Source: JABJAG01 sp038137215 (GTDB lineage Bacteria; Pseudomonadota; Alphaproteobacteria; UBA6615). Taken from it: a DNA stretch of 64,000 nt. The notes beneath the pieces were generated by a model. That model saw only the letters and a list, made by a program, of their open reading frames with translations. It ran no database searches and was not told the DNA's origin. The first letter of the stretch is position 1. Each line of letters starts with the position of its first letter. The stretch lies in NCBI GenBank assembly GCA_038137215.1, contig JAYQBG010000001.1, positions 62,001-126,000 on the forward strand, given 5' to 3'. Both the position numbers and the translations under genes were made by a program. Positions 53,751 to 63,230 of this stretch are shown here, one piece after another.

Positions 53751-56700
53751 GTGGAGTTCAACAAACTAAGACTGACGGGCTTCAAGTCCTTCGTGGATGG
53801 GACCGATCTGGAAATCGCCCCGGGCCTGACCGGAATCGTCGGCCCGAATGGTTGCGGCAAGTCCAACCTTGTCGAGGCCCTGCGCTGGGTGATGGGCGAG
53901 ACCTCGGCCAAGCAGATGCGCGGCGGCGGCATGGACGATGTCATTTTCGGAGGCACCTCGGACCGGCCTGCACGCAATACCGCCGAGGTCGTGCTCAGCC
54001 TCGACAACTCCTCACGCACCGCACCGAGCCAGTTCAATGATTCCGACGATCTGGAGGTTTCCCGGCGGATCGAGCGCGAGAAAGGCTCCACCTATCGCGT
54101 CAATGGCAGCGATGTCCGTGCACGCGACGTCCAGATTCTGTTCGCCGATCAGGCCACCGGCCCGCGTTCCACCGCACTGGTCAGCCAGGGCCGGGTCGGC
54201 GCACTGATTGCGGCCAAGCCGGGTGACCGCCGTTTGCTACTCGAAGAGGCGGCCGGAATCACCGGACTGCATTCGCGCCGGCATGAAGCCGAACTGCGGC
54301 TGCGGGCAGCCGAAGGCAACCTCGAGCGTCTGGAAGACGTGCTGGTCACCCTCGACGCCCAGCTCCAGGGCCTGAAGAAGCAGGTCCGCCAGGCACGCCG
54401 CTACAAGAACATCTCGCACGATATCCGCCGCACCGAAGCCGCCGTGTTGCACCACCGCTGGGTTCAGGCACAAGAAGCTGTCGCGGAGTGCGAAGAACAG
54501 CTTCGTGCGGCCGAGAATGTCGTCGCCGAACAATCCCGTCTGGTCTCCCAGACCACACGTACGCGCGAGGAAGCCGCCGCAGCACTGGTGCCTCTGCGCG
54601 AAGCTGAAGCGACCGCCGCCGCCGAACTGCAGCGCCTCAATATCGCGCGCGAAGAACTCGACGCCGAGGAGCGCCGCGCCCAGGCCGCCACCGAGCAATG
54701 GCAGACCCGGCTGACCCAGATCGAGGCCGATCTGGACCGCGAGCGCGGACTGGCGGGCGAAGCAAAGGCTGCCCTCGAACGGCTCGGCACCGAAAAGGCC
54801 GAGATTGAACGCGCCTGCGCGGGCGAAGACGAACTGATTACCGAAACCAACGCCGCCCGCGAAGCACGTGGTGCCCGCGTGCAGGCACTGGAAAACGAAC
54901 TCACCGCGCTGACCGAACGGCTGGCCAATGGGGAAGCGCAGATTGCAGCGCTCGAGCGGGAACTGGGCGAACTCGATGCGCGCCGCCGCCGTCTCGACAG
55001 CCAGGTCAGCGAAGCCCGGGCAGAACGCGAAGCCATCGAAGCCCAGGGACTAATCTCCGAAGAGCTGGTCACTGCCGAAGCGGAAATGAACGCTGCCGAG
55101 GAAGCCCTGAAAGCCTCCCGCGCGGCTCTCGAAGAAGCAGATACAGCCCGCGAAACCGCCGAGACCCAACGCGACAAGGTCCGCGACGTGCGCTCTCAAT
55201 CAGCCGAGGCGCTGTCACGCCTGCGCGCCGAAGCCGGCGCGCTGGAAGATGTGCTCGCGAATGATGCCGAGACCGAATCCGCAGACTGGACACCCATGAT
55301 CGACGAGATCGAGGTGGCCACCGGTTATGAAGCCGCGCTCGGCGCCGCTCTGGGGGAAGACCTCGAAGCGCCGATGGACAATCGTGCGCCGCGACACTGG
55401 AAACACTCGACCGCCCGCGATACGGATCCTTCCCTGCCCGCCGGCGTCCGCCCGCTGAGCGAATTCGTCAACAAGTCCGGCGCCCTGGCGCGTCGCCTGG
55501 CACAAATCGGTGTCGTCACCGATGCCGCGACCGGCGAACGCCTGGTGGGTGAATTGATGCCCGGCCAGCGCCTGGTGGACCGGGAAGGCCGGTTGTGGCG
55601 CTGGGATGGCTATGTGGCCAGCGGCGATGCCCGTTCCTCGGCCTCCACACGGCTGCGGCAACGCAACCGGCTGGCCGAACTCGGTGACCGGATTGCGGCA
55701 GCAGAAACCGCCTTCGAACGGATCGAGGCGGACTTTGTTTCGGCCCGCGAACGCGCCGAGACCGCGATTGAAGCCGCCCGCGAGGCGCGAAGCCGTCTTG
55801 ATACCGCCGATGACACGGCCTCTCAGGCCCGGCGCGCCCATGCCAAATTGTCGAGCGAATTCACCGCCCGGGTCGCACGACATGAAAGCCTGACCGAAAC
55901 GCTGACCCGTCTGGAAGGCGAAATCTCGGAAGTTGAAACCCAGCTGACCGATGCACGCAACCGCCGCACGGCGATTGGTGATCTCGATGAGATCCGCTCG
56001 GGCACCGAAGCGATGCGCAGACAGCTCGGCGAGGCCCGCAACGCGCTGGCCTCGGCGCAAAGCGAACACGACCGCATGGTCCGTGAAGCCGAGGAACGGC
56101 ATCGCCGGATCGCGGCGCTGGCGGCCGAAGAAACCTCCTGGCAGGCACGCCACAATGGTGCGGGTGAGCGAATCGGTGAACTCGAAAACCGCGAGGGACA
56201 GGCACGCGGCGAACTCCAGACCCTGTCGGCCAAGCCGGCCGAGATCGAAGCCCAGCGTTCCGGGCTGATGGATCAGCTTAATGCCGCCGAAGCCAAGCGC
56301 AACACGGCGGCCGATGCGGTCGCGCGGGCCGATGAAAGCCTGTCTCAGGCCGAGCGGGCCATGCGCGACGCGGAAGCCAAGCTCGCGGAATTGCGCGAGG
56401 GCAAGGTCCGCACCGAATCGGCTGTAACCCAGTCCGCACAAATCCTGCAGACCGTCGTCGAACGGATTGCCGAGCGCCTGGAGTGCAAGCCCGAAGCTGT
56501 CCTCCCTCTCGCCGAGGTCCCCGAGGGCAAGGAATTGCCGGACCTGCAAGCCTCCGACAAGCGTCTCGAGCGCCTGCTGCGCGAACGCGACAATATGGGC
56601 CCGGTCAATCTGCGCGCCGAACAGGAATCCGAAGAACTCGAAGAAAAGATCGAGACCATCGTGACCGAGCGCGAAGACCTGGTGGCCGCGATCGACCGGC

Positions 56701-57221
56701 TACGGCGTGGCATTGCCAGCCTGAACCGCGAAGCGCGCCAACGCCTGCTGACATCCTTCAAGGAAGTCGATCAGCACTTCCAGGATCTGTTTATCCGCCT
56801 GTTCGGGGGTGGCCGGGCACATCTGGAACTGACCGATGCCGAAGACCCGCTGGAAGCCGGTATCGAGATCTATGCCAGCCCGCCAGGCAAGAAGTTGCAG
56901 ATTCTCTCGCTGCTCTCGGGCGGCGAACAGGCCCTGACGGCCACGGCCCTGCTCTTTGCCGTATTCCTGACCAACCCGGCTCCCATCTGTGTGCTTGACG
57001 AGGTCGATGCCCCGCTCGATGACGCCAATGTGGACCGGTTCTGCAATCTGCTCGACCATATTTCCCAGATCGGATCGACCCGTTTCCTGATCGTCACCCA
57101 TCACCGCATGACCATGGCCCGAATGGATCGATTGTACGGTGTGACGATGCCCGAACGCGGGGTCAGCCAACTCGTCTCGGTTGACCTGCGCGGCGCTGAG
57201 GAAATTCGCGCAATCGCATAG
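53751..57221 (+). CDS. smc: Chromosome segregation ATPase SMC
   Basis: Condensin core (1156 aa). The N-terminal ATPase half has the P-loop GPNGCGKS (about residues 32-39). Two long coiled coils (about residues 170-500 and 660-990) are interrupted by a hinge around 505-650. The C-terminal half has the ABC signature LLSGGEQALT at about 1054-1063 and Walker B CVLDEVDAPLDDANVDRF near 1082. GTG start at 53751 gives the standard MEFNKLRLTGFKSF beginning. No scpA or scpB gene is adjacent. Confidence 0.97.
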   Translation: MEFNKLRLTGFKSFVDGTDLEIAPGLTGIVGPNGCGKSNLVEALRWVMGETSAKQMRGGGMDDVIFGGTSDRPARNTAEVVLSLDNSSRTAPSQFNDSDDLEVSRRIEREKGSTYRVNGSDVRARDVQILFADQATGPRSTALVSQGRVGALIAAKPGDRRLLLEEAAGITGLHSRRHEAELRLRAAEGNLERLEDVLVTLDAQLQGLKKQVRQARRYKNISHDIRRTEAAVLHHRWVQAQEAVAECEEQLRAAENVVAEQSRLVSQTTRTREEAAAALVPLREAEATAAAELQRLNIAREELDAEERRAQAATEQWQTRLTQIEADLDRERGLAGEAKAALERLGTEKAEIERACAGEDELITETNAAREARGARVQALENELTALTERLANGEAQIAALERELGELDARRRRLDSQVSEARAEREAIEAQGLISEELVTAEAEMNAAEEALKASRAALEEADTARETAETQRDKVRDVRSQSAEALSRLRAEAGALEDVLANDAETESADWTPMIDEIEVATGYEAALGAALGEDLEAPMDNRAPRHWKHSTARDTDPSLPAGVRPLSEFVNKSGALARRLAQIGVVTDAATGERLVGELMPGQRLVDREGRLWRWDGYVASGDARSSASTRLRQRNRLAELGDRIAAAETAFERIEADFVSARERAETAIEAAREARSRLDTADDTASQARRAHAKLSSEFTARVARHESLTETLTRLEGEISEVETQLTDARNRRTAIGDLDEIRSGTEAMRRQLGEARNALASAQSEHDRMVREAEERHRRIAALAAEETSWQARHNGAGERIGELENREGQARGELQTLSAKPAEIEAQRSGLMDQLNAAEAKRNTAADAVARADESLSQAERAMRDAEAKLAELREGKVRTESAVTQSAQILQTVVERIAERLECKPEAVLPLAEVPEGKELPDLQASDKRLERLLRERDNMGPVNLRAEQESEELEEKIETIVTEREDLVAAIDRLRRGIASLNREARQRLLTSFKEVDQHFQDLFIRLFGGGRAHLELTDAEDPLEAGIEIYASPPGKKLQILSLLSGGEQALTATALLFAVFLTNPAPICVLDEVDAPLDDANVDRFCNLLDHISQIGSTRFLIVTHHRMTMARMDRLYGVTMPERGVSQLVSVDLRGAEEIRAIA

Positions 57222-57277
57222 AATTTGCGCCGGTTTTCCGCGACTTTTTGTCCATCTCGCAAGTGCGGAAAGTCGCC

Positions 57278-57306
57278 TTGACTTGCCATGGGGCGCTGAG
57301 TACCTT
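57278..57306 (+). promoter_or_regulatory. Putative sigma-70 promoter of the atp F0 operon
   Basis: TTGACT (57278-57283) and TACCTT (57301-57306) separated by 17 bases, about 70 bases before the atpI start. The -35 is close to consensus and the -10 keeps three of six bases. The position in the 153-base smc-atpI gap fits an operon promoter. Confidence 0.5.
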
Positions 57307-57374
57307 GCGCCCGCCTTCACACGCGGGGCAGGCATCATTTTGTGTTACCGCATCGCCCAGAACGGGATCGGCTC

Positions 57375-57680
57375 ATGAGTGAACCGGAGCGGCCATCTTC
57401 ACTGGATGACCTGAACCAACGTTTGAAGGACGCGCGCGGCAAGTTCGCGCCGGATGCAGCACCTGAGGATGAGGGTGCTTCATCAGGGGGATTGGGTCTG
57501 GGGTTTCGCGTAGCCATCGACCTGGTCGCCGGAGTGGCCGTGGGTGTTTTTGTCGGGTGGCTTCTGGACCGCTGGTTGGGAACGACACCCTGGTTGATGG
57601 TTTTGTTCTTCTTTTTGGGGGCTGGCGCGGGCTTCTCGAATGTCTTACGCGCCGAGCGCGAGAGCCGAAAAAAAGCCTGA
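57375..57680 (+). CDS. atpI: ATP synthase protein I (AtpI)
   Basis: A 101-aa membrane protein encoded at the head of the F0 operon and thought to help assemble the c-ring or import Mg2+. Residues 1-40 are hydrophilic, then two helices follow (GLGFRVAIDLVAGVAVGVFVGWLLDRW and PWLMVLFFFLGAGAGF). It ends in a charged ERESRKKA tail. The ATG at 57375 leaves the family length. The frame upstream is discarded as non-coding. Confidence 0.88.
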   Translation: MSEPERPSSLDDLNQRLKDARGKFAPDAAPEDEGASSGGLGLGFRVAIDLVAGVAVGVFVGWLLDRWLGTTPWLMVLFFFLGAGAGFSNVLRAERESRKKA

Positions 57681-57701
57681 CTGAGTAAGAGGTAGTCTGA
57701 C

Positions 57702-58424
57702 GTGGCCAGCCCGCTAGAACAGTTCGAAATTTCGCCCATCGTCCCGATTCAACTCGGCAGCGTCGATGTTTCGTTCACCAACTCCTCCCTCTGGATGGTG
57801 ATCACCGTGATCGTCGCCGGCGGCACGCTGGCCATCGCGGCCGGTCGCGGCGCAATGGTTCCCGGTCGACTGCAGTCCATCGGCGAATTGCTCTACGAAT
57901 TCATAGCCGGATTGATCAAGGAAACGATCGGCGCCGAAGGCCGCAAGTATTTCCCGATCATCTTCACTATCTTCGTGTTTGTGCTGACCGGAAACCTGCT
58001 GGGCATGGTGCCCTACAGCTTTACCTTCACCAGCCACATCATCGTCACCTTTGCGATGGCGATCGTGATCTTCATTGCCGTTACGATTCTGGGCTTCGCG
58101 CGCCACGGAACGCATTTCTTCGCGTTCTTTGTGCCCCCCGGAACGCCGCTGATCATGTACCCGCTGATGATCCCGATTGAGATTCTCTCCTATCTCTCGC
58201 GCCCCATCAGCCTTGCCGTTCGTCTTTTCGCGAACATGATGGCGGGACATATCCTGCTCAAGGTTATCGCCGGTTTTGTGGCAGCCATGGGCGTTTTCGG
58301 CATTCTGCCGCTGGCACTCGTGGTCGCGCTGACCGGCCTCGAGATCATCATCGCGTTCCTTCAGGCCTATGTCTTCACAATCCTGACATGCCTGTACATC
58401 AACGACTCGATCAAACTGCATTGA
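57702..58424 (+). CDS. atpB: ATP synthase F0 subunit a
   Basis: Proton-channel stator subunit (240 aa). It has about six helices and the essential Arg in SRPISLAVRLFANMMAGHIL, near residue 177. The C-terminal ALTGLEIIIAFLQAYVFTILTCLYINDSIKLH block is the usual family end. It starts with GTG at 57702, 21 bases after atpI. Confidence 0.97.
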   Translation: MASPLEQFEISPIVPIQLGSVDVSFTNSSLWMVITVIVAGGTLAIAAGRGAMVPGRLQSIGELLYEFIAGLIKETIGAEGRKYFPIIFTIFVFVLTGNLLGMVPYSFTFTSHIIVTFAMAIVIFIAVTILGFARHGTHFFAFFVPPGTPLIMYPLMIPIEILSYLSRPISLAVRLFANMMAGHILLKVIAGFVAAMGVFGILPLALVVALTGLEIIIAFLQAYVFTILTCLYINDSIKLH

Positions 58425-58478
58425 GCCCTCTCGGCCCAACGAAACAATCAAACACTTCTCTATCGGAGGCACACAAAA

Positions 58479-58718
58479 ATGGATTTTGACTCAGCAAAGC
58501 TGATCGCGGCCGGCCTGGCGGTCATCGGCGTTATCGGTTCGGGAATCGGCATCGGCATGATCTTCTCGTCCTTCATCTCGGCTGTTGGCCGCAACCCGGC
58601 TGCTGCGGACGACGTTCGCGCCATGACCTTCATTGGCTTCGCCCTGGTTGAAGCCCTCGCGCTCTTCGCGCTGGTTATCGCGTTCCTGATCCTCTTCGGC
58701 ATCCAGCCGGGCGCCTAG
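58479..58718 (+). CDS. atpE: ATP synthase F0 subunit c
   Basis: Rotor-ring proteolipid (79 aa): two helices joined by a polar loop (SAVGRNPAAADD). The proton-carrying carboxylate is E58 in GFALVEALALF. A GGAGG-containing ribosome site before the ATG suits its high expression, as several copies form each ring. Confidence 0.97.
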   Translation: MDFDSAKLIAAGLAVIGVIGSGIGIGMIFSSFISAVGRNPAAADDVRAMTFIGFALVEALALFALVIAFLILFGIQPGA

Positions 58719-58727
58719 GACCCCGCT

Positions 58728-59222
58728 ATGCCCCAGTTGGAGCAAGTCTCGACCTTCCCTTCGCAGGTCATCTGGCTGCTGATCACATTCGCTGTGCTCT
58801 ACTTCCTGCTGTGGCGGGTGGTGTTGCCGAAGATTTCGGCAACGCTCGAGAATCGTGGTCAGCGCATTGCCAATGACTTCGCACGTGCGGAGGAACTGGC
58901 AGCCGAGGCAGAAGGCGTTCTCGCGGCCTATGAAGAAGAACTCGCCAAGGCGCGCTCCAGCGCCCAGGAAGAGCTTCACAAGGCCGCAGAGACAGCCAAT
59001 GCCGAGGCAGAGGCCCGGAATGCCGCCCTGACCGAGAAACTCTCGGCCAATGCGGATGCGGCCAATGCGCGGATCGACGACGCCAGAAAGGCAGCCATCG
59101 GAAATATTTCCGATGTCGCCGAAGATCTGGCGCGTACGGCGGTCGAGCGGCTGGTGGATACGACACCGGATCCGTCAACCGTGAACGCGGCCGTCGCGTC
59201 TGCACTCGGGGAGCGGCAGTAA
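58728..59222 (+). CDS. ATP synthase F0 subunit b'
   Basis: A 164-aa peripheral stalk subunit: one N-terminal helix (QVIWLLITFAVLYFLLWRVVLPKI) and then a long amphipathic coil. It is the shorter of the two b-type subunits, which photosynthetic and many other alphaproteobacteria carry as b and b'. Its ATG is nine bases after atpE, and its TAA overlaps the next start (TAATG). Confidence 0.94.
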   Translation: MPQLEQVSTFPSQVIWLLITFAVLYFLLWRVVLPKISATLENRGQRIANDFARAEELAAEAEGVLAAYEEELAKARSSAQEELHKAAETANAEAEARNAALTEKLSANADAANARIDDARKAAIGNISDVAEDLARTAVERLVDTTPDPSTVNAAVASALGERQ

Positions 59223-59815
59223 TGTTGGTTAAACTTGCAAGCGCCGCCGGCGTCTTTCTGCTGAGCAGCACCTACGCTGTTGCAGAGTCACTTCTCGACA
59301 AGGCCGAGGCGGCGGAAGGCTACAGTGAGCCCTTCTTCCAGCAAGCTGAAACCTATGTGTTGTTCGGCTTCCTGATCTTTGTCCTTGCGCTGGCACGTCC
59401 GGTGGGGCGCGCCATGACGTCTTCGCTCGACAAGCGAGCGGACGTCATCAAGGCCGAACTCGACGAAGCCCAGCGCCTGCGCGAAGAAGCTCAGCACACG
59501 CTTGCCGAATATCAGCGTAAGCAGCGTGATGCGCTGGCGGAAGCCGAGGGCATCATTGCCGAGGCACGCGAAGAGGCCAAGCGCATGCAGAAAGCCTCGC
59601 AGGAACGGACCGAGCAGTCGCTCGAACGCCGTGAGCAGCAGGCCCTCGACATGATCGCAGCCGCCGAAGCGCGCGCTGTGGCCGATGTGCGGGCTCTGAC
59701 CGCCGACATCGCGATCGACGCCACGCGCCGCATTCTTTCCGATGTGGTGGAAGGCCAGAAGGGCGATGAACTTGTGGATGCCGCCATTCGCGATGTCCCG
59801 TCAAAGCTCAACTGA
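59222..59815 (+). CDS. atpF: ATP synthase F0 subunit b
   Basis: A 197-aa peripheral stalk subunit. It starts with a hydrophobic signal-like stretch (ASAAGVFLLSSTYAVAES) and a second membrane helix (YVLFGFLIFVLALARPVGRAM). A long Ala/Glu/Arg-rich coiled coil follows. The stalk pairs with b' to form a heterodimer. The F1 genes (delta-alpha-gamma-beta-epsilon) are not in this window, as is usual for alphaproteobacteria. A strong terminator follows. Confidence 0.95.
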   Translation: MLVKLASAAGVFLLSSTYAVAESLLDKAEAAEGYSEPFFQQAETYVLFGFLIFVLALARPVGRAMTSSLDKRADVIKAELDEAQRLREEAQHTLAEYQRKQRDALAEAEGIIAEAREEAKRMQKASQERTEQSLERREQQALDMIAAAEARAVADVRALTADIAIDATRRILSDVVEGQKGDELVDAAIRDVPSKLN

Positions 59816-59843
59816 CCTTTAAGGTACACAGACAATAAAAAAA

Positions 59844-59867
59844 GGCCCCGGTTTCCGGGGCCTTTTT
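59844..59867. terminator. Intrinsic terminator shared by atpF and gcvPB
   Basis: An 8-bp GC-rich stem (59844-59851 with 59855-59862) with a 3-base loop, flanked by an A run on the left and T5 at 59863-59867. It lies between the convergent atpF and gcvPB stops, so it can end transcription in both directions. Confidence 0.9.
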
Positions 59868-59907
59868 CTTTGGTACGTTTCTTGGCACCTGTGCCTTGCC
59901 GGAAGGC

Positions 59908-61479
59908 CTATTCCGCGGCCTCGGCTGTCGGCATCTCCGGCGTCCAGCGCAAAACCGGCTGACGTGCTGCCGCCGTCTCGTCCAGACGGCGGCGCGGCGT
60001 CATGGTGGGAGCTGCGGCAAAACTCTCGCCCTCCCCCTGTTTTGCCCGGTCCACCAGCGCACGCATCACGGCGATGAAGTCGTCCAGGCTGCGTTTGGAT
60101 TCGGTCTCGGTCGGCTCGATCAGCATGGCGCCATGGACGACCAGCGGGAAATACATGGTCATCGGGTGATAACCCTCATCAAGCATCGCCTTGGCGAAAT
60201 CGAGCGTGCTGACACCGGTGTCCTTGAGGAAGCGGTCATCGAACAGGCATTCATGCATGCACGGCCCGTCGAAAGACGGCGTCATGACATCGGACAGGCT
60301 GCTCATCACATAGTTGGCATTGAGCACGGCATCGCTGGCAACCTGGCGCAGCCCGTCACGCCCGTGGCTGAGCATGTAGGCATAGGCCCGGATGAACATG
60401 CCCATCTGACCGTGGAAGCCCTTCAGGCGCCCGAAGGGCTTGGCTGCACCGGCATCCGCCTCATGCTCGACCAAAGAGAAACCTTCTTCGCCATGAACCA
60501 CCCAGGGCACCGGCGCAAAAGACGCCAGGGCCTCTGAGAGTACGACAGGACCCGCACCCGGCCCACCGCCGCCATGGGGCGTCGAGAAGGTCTTGTGCAG
60601 GTTGATGTGCATGCAGTCGATGCCCAGATCGCCCGGGCGCACCCGGCCGACAATGGCGTTGAAATTCGCACCGTCGCAGTAGAAGTAACCGCCCGCCTCG
60701 TGGATTAGTTCCGCGATCTCGATCATGTCCGGCTCGAACAGCCCGCAAGTGTTCGGGTTGGTGATCATGATTCCCGCGACATCGTCATCGAGCTTCTCGG
60801 CAAAGGCCTTCACATCCACACGGCCCCGGCTGTCGGAGGGAATGGCATCGACGCTGAACCCGCACACCGCAGCCGTCGCCGGGTTGGTTCCGTGGGCGGA
60901 ATCCGGCACCAGAATGCGCCGGCGGGTCGTGGGGCCGCCTTCCCGGTCATCCAGCGCAGCACGAATGGCCATGACCCCGCACAGCTCCCCATGGGCACCG
61001 GCGGCCGGCGACATGGCAATCGCGGGCATGCCCGTCAGTTCCTTGAGCCAGCCGGCCACACCGTCGATCAGCTCGAAGGCGCCCTGCACGGTGGCATCCG
61101 GCTGCAACGGATGGGCATTCGCAAAGCCCGGCAGACGCGCCATCTTCTCGTTGAGGCGTGGATTGTGCTTCATGGTGCACGACCCCAGGGGATAGGTGCC
61201 CATGTCGATCGCATAATTTTTCTGGGAGAGGCGTGTGAAGTGGCGCACCACTTCCGGTTCGCTCACGCTCGGCAGGCCGATCTCGCCCTGTCGCTCCAAC
61301 CCGCCCAGCCGCGCGGTAAACGTGCCCGGCTCCGGCAGATCGACACCGGTTGCGCCCGGATTGTCGATCTCGAACAGCAGCAGCTCTTCCAGCTGCAGGC
61401 CCTCATGGCCATGCACTGTTTCACGCGTGCCGGACCCGGCAGCGGCGGGGCTGCGGCTCAGATCTCGTGAATGGCTCAT
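59908..61479 (-). CDS. gcvPB: Glycine dehydrogenase subunit 2 (P-protein beta)
   Basis: C-terminal half of the two-part P protein (523 aa), the PLP enzyme that decarboxylates glycine. PLP-binding Lys is K296 in HINLHKTFSTPHGGGGPG. The DSAHGTNPATAAV block upstream and EPTETESKRSLDDFIAVM near the end are typical. The C-terminus bears a short Ala/Pro/Arg-rich tail. Its start overlaps the gcvPA stop (ATGA). Confidence 0.97.
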   Translation of the reverse strand: MSHSRDLSRSPAAAGSGTRETVHGHEGLQLEELLLFEIDNPGATGVDLPEPGTFTARLGGLERQGEIGLPSVSEPEVVRHFTRLSQKNYAIDMGTYPLGSCTMKHNPRLNEKMARLPGFANAHPLQPDATVQGAFELIDGVAGWLKELTGMPAIAMSPAAGAHGELCGVMAIRAALDDREGGPTTRRRILVPDSAHGTNPATAAVCGFSVDAIPSDSRGRVDVKAFAEKLDDDVAGIMITNPNTCGLFEPDMIEIAELIHEAGGYFYCDGANFNAIVGRVRPGDLGIDCMHINLHKTFSTPHGGGGPGAGPVVLSEALASFAPVPWVVHGEEGFSLVEHEADAGAAKPFGRLKGFHGQMGMFIRAYAYMLSHGRDGLRQVASDAVLNANYVMSSLSDVMTPSFDGPCMHECLFDDRFLKDTGVSTLDFAKAMLDEGYHPMTMYFPLVVHGAMLIEPTETESKRSLDDFIAVMRALVDRAKQGEGESFAAAPTMTPRRRLDETAAARQPVLRWTPEMPTAEAAE

Positions 61480-62822
61480 GCGAGCACCTCCGTCAGGCGC
61501 GCCACAAGCGCCTCCATATCGTCCTGTGTGGTCAACTCGCTGGCCGCGATGAGCAGGATATCGTCCAGGCCCTGCCCCTTGCCGAACAGGCGCGACGCGG
61601 GGACACCGCCCAGCACATTCTGCGCAGCTAGTTCGTCCACCAGCTCGCCCGCGGGGCGGGACAGACGCACCGCAAATTCATTGAAGAAAGCTTCGGGCAA
61701 TAGCTCGACCCCGGGAACCTCCGACAGCTTGTCGGCAAGCTGTGAGGCCCGCGCGTGGTTGAGGGTTGCAAGATCGCGAAACCCGTCCTCTCCCAGCAGG
61801 GAGAGGTGGATGGTAAAGGCCAGCGCGCAGAGGCCGGCATTGGTGCAGATATTGCTCGTCGCTTTCTCGCGGCGGATATGCTGCTCGCGGGTCGACAGAG
61901 TCAGCACCCAGCCACGCTTGCCGTCCGCATCGACGGTTTCACCGCACAGCCGCCCCGGCATCTGGCGCACATATTTCTCGCGCGCGGCGAACAGCCCCAC
62001 ATAGGGCCCGCCGAACCCCTGGGGATTGCCGATGCTTTGGCCTTCGGCTACGACCACATCGGCCCCCATCTCGCCCGGGGAGCGCAGCGCGCCCAGAGAC
62101 ACCGCTTCCGTCACCACCACGATCAGCAGCGCGCCCTTCTCCTGACATTCCGCGGCCAGCGGGCTGAGGTCGCGTACATGGCCGAAAACTCCGGGGTTCT
62201 GCACAACGACGCAGGCGGTCTCGTCATCGATCTTGCCGGAAAGATCCTCCGACCCGTCCAGATCCGGCGGCAGAATGTCGATATCGATATCGACATACTT
62301 CGCCTGGGTCTCGGTGACCGTGCTGTAATGGGGATGCACGCTGCCGGACACCACGGCGCGGTTGCGGCGGGTGACGCGGCGGGCCATCAGGACAGCTTCG
62401 GCGCAGGAGGTCGCGCCGTCATACATGGAGGCATTCGCCACATCCATACCCGTGATCAGGGCCACCATGCTCTGGAACTCGAACAGCGCCTGCAGGGTGC
62501 CCTGGGAAATCTCGGGCTGATAAGGCGTGTAGGATGTCAGGAACTCGCCGCGTTGGATCAGATGGTCCACCGAAGCGGGGATATGGTGACGATAGGCCCC
62601 GGCCCCCAGAAAGCTCGGAACATCACCGGTCGTGATGTTACGCGCGGCCATGGCGGACATGCGCTGCTCGACCTCGAACTCCGCCATATGATCAGGCAGA
62701 TCGAACTGACCATCGAAGCGGGCGGAATCCGGTACATCCACGAACAGATCATCAACGGACGCCACGCCGATCCGTGCCAGCATCGCGGACCGGTCGGTCT
62801 CGGTCAGGGGGAGGTAACGCAT
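61476..62822 (-). CDS. gcvPA: Glycine dehydrogenase subunit 1 (P-protein alpha)
   Basis: N-terminal half of the P protein (448 aa). It opens with MRYLPLTETDRSAML and the FLGAGAYRHHIPASVDHLIQRGEFLTSYTPYQPEISQGTLQ-type region. It continues with GMDVANASMYDGATSCAEAVLMA. It forms the alpha subunit with GcvPB. Only two bases separate it from gcvH, so the operon is tight. Confidence 0.97.
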   Translation of the reverse strand: MRYLPLTETDRSAMLARIGVASVDDLFVDVPDSARFDGQFDLPDHMAEFEVEQRMSAMAARNITTGDVPSFLGAGAYRHHIPASVDHLIQRGEFLTSYTPYQPEISQGTLQALFEFQSMVALITGMDVANASMYDGATSCAEAVLMARRVTRRNRAVVSGSVHPHYSTVTETQAKYVDIDIDILPPDLDGSEDLSGKIDDETACVVVQNPGVFGHVRDLSPLAAECQEKGALLIVVVTEAVSLGALRSPGEMGADVVVAEGQSIGNPQGFGGPYVGLFAAREKYVRQMPGRLCGETVDADGKRGWVLTLSTREQHIRREKATSNICTNAGLCALAFTIHLSLLGEDGFRDLATLNHARASQLADKLSEVPGVELLPEAFFNEFAVRLSRPAGELVDELAAQNVLGGVPASRLFGKGQGLDDILLIAASELTTQDDMEALVARLTEVLA

Positions 62823-62823
62823 A

Positions 62824-63201
62824 TCAGCTCAGGCCTTTGACAAAGGTCGTGTAGGTCTCTTCATCCATCAGGTCGTCCAGTTCCGTCGGATCGGTCAGCT
62901 TCAGCTTGACGAACCACCCTTCCCCGAAGGCATCGGTGTTCACCAGCGAGGGATCGTTGTTGAGTTCCTCATTGACCTCGATCACCTCACCGCTCACCGG
63001 CGTATAGACCTCGGCGGCGGCCTTCACCGATTCGACCACGGCGGCCTCGTCACGCTGGTCGAAGACTTTTCCGATTTCCGGCAATTCCACGAACACGACA
63101 TCGCCCAGCTGCTCCTGGGCATAGTCCGAAATACCGATCACGCCGGATTCCCCGTCGACTTCGACCCACTCATGGTCCTCGCTGTATTTCCGTTCGGCCA
63201 T
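62824..63201 (-). CDS. gcvH: Glycine cleavage system H protein
   Basis: A 125-aa lipoylated carrier that shuttles the aminomethyl group between P, T and L proteins. The lipoyl lysine is K60 in VESVKAAAEVYTPVSGEV. A GGAG ribosome site precedes the ATG. Its neighbours encode the P protein (downstream) and T protein (upstream), forming the gcvT-H-PA-PB operon. Confidence 0.97.
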   Translation of the reverse strand: MAERKYSEDHEWVEVDGESGVIGISDYAQEQLGDVVFVELPEIGKVFDQRDEAAVVESVKAAAEVYTPVSGEVIEVNEELNNDPSLVNTDAFGEGWFVKLKLTDPTELDDLMDEETYTTFVKGLS

Positions 63202-63230
63202 AACAAACTCTCCTTCTTGATGGGTGCGTC

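Noticed and set aside
55215..56549. Long minus-strand open frame (444 codons)
   Set aside because: It is antisense to the smc coiled coil, and the composition simply mirrors Glu/Arg/Ala codons.
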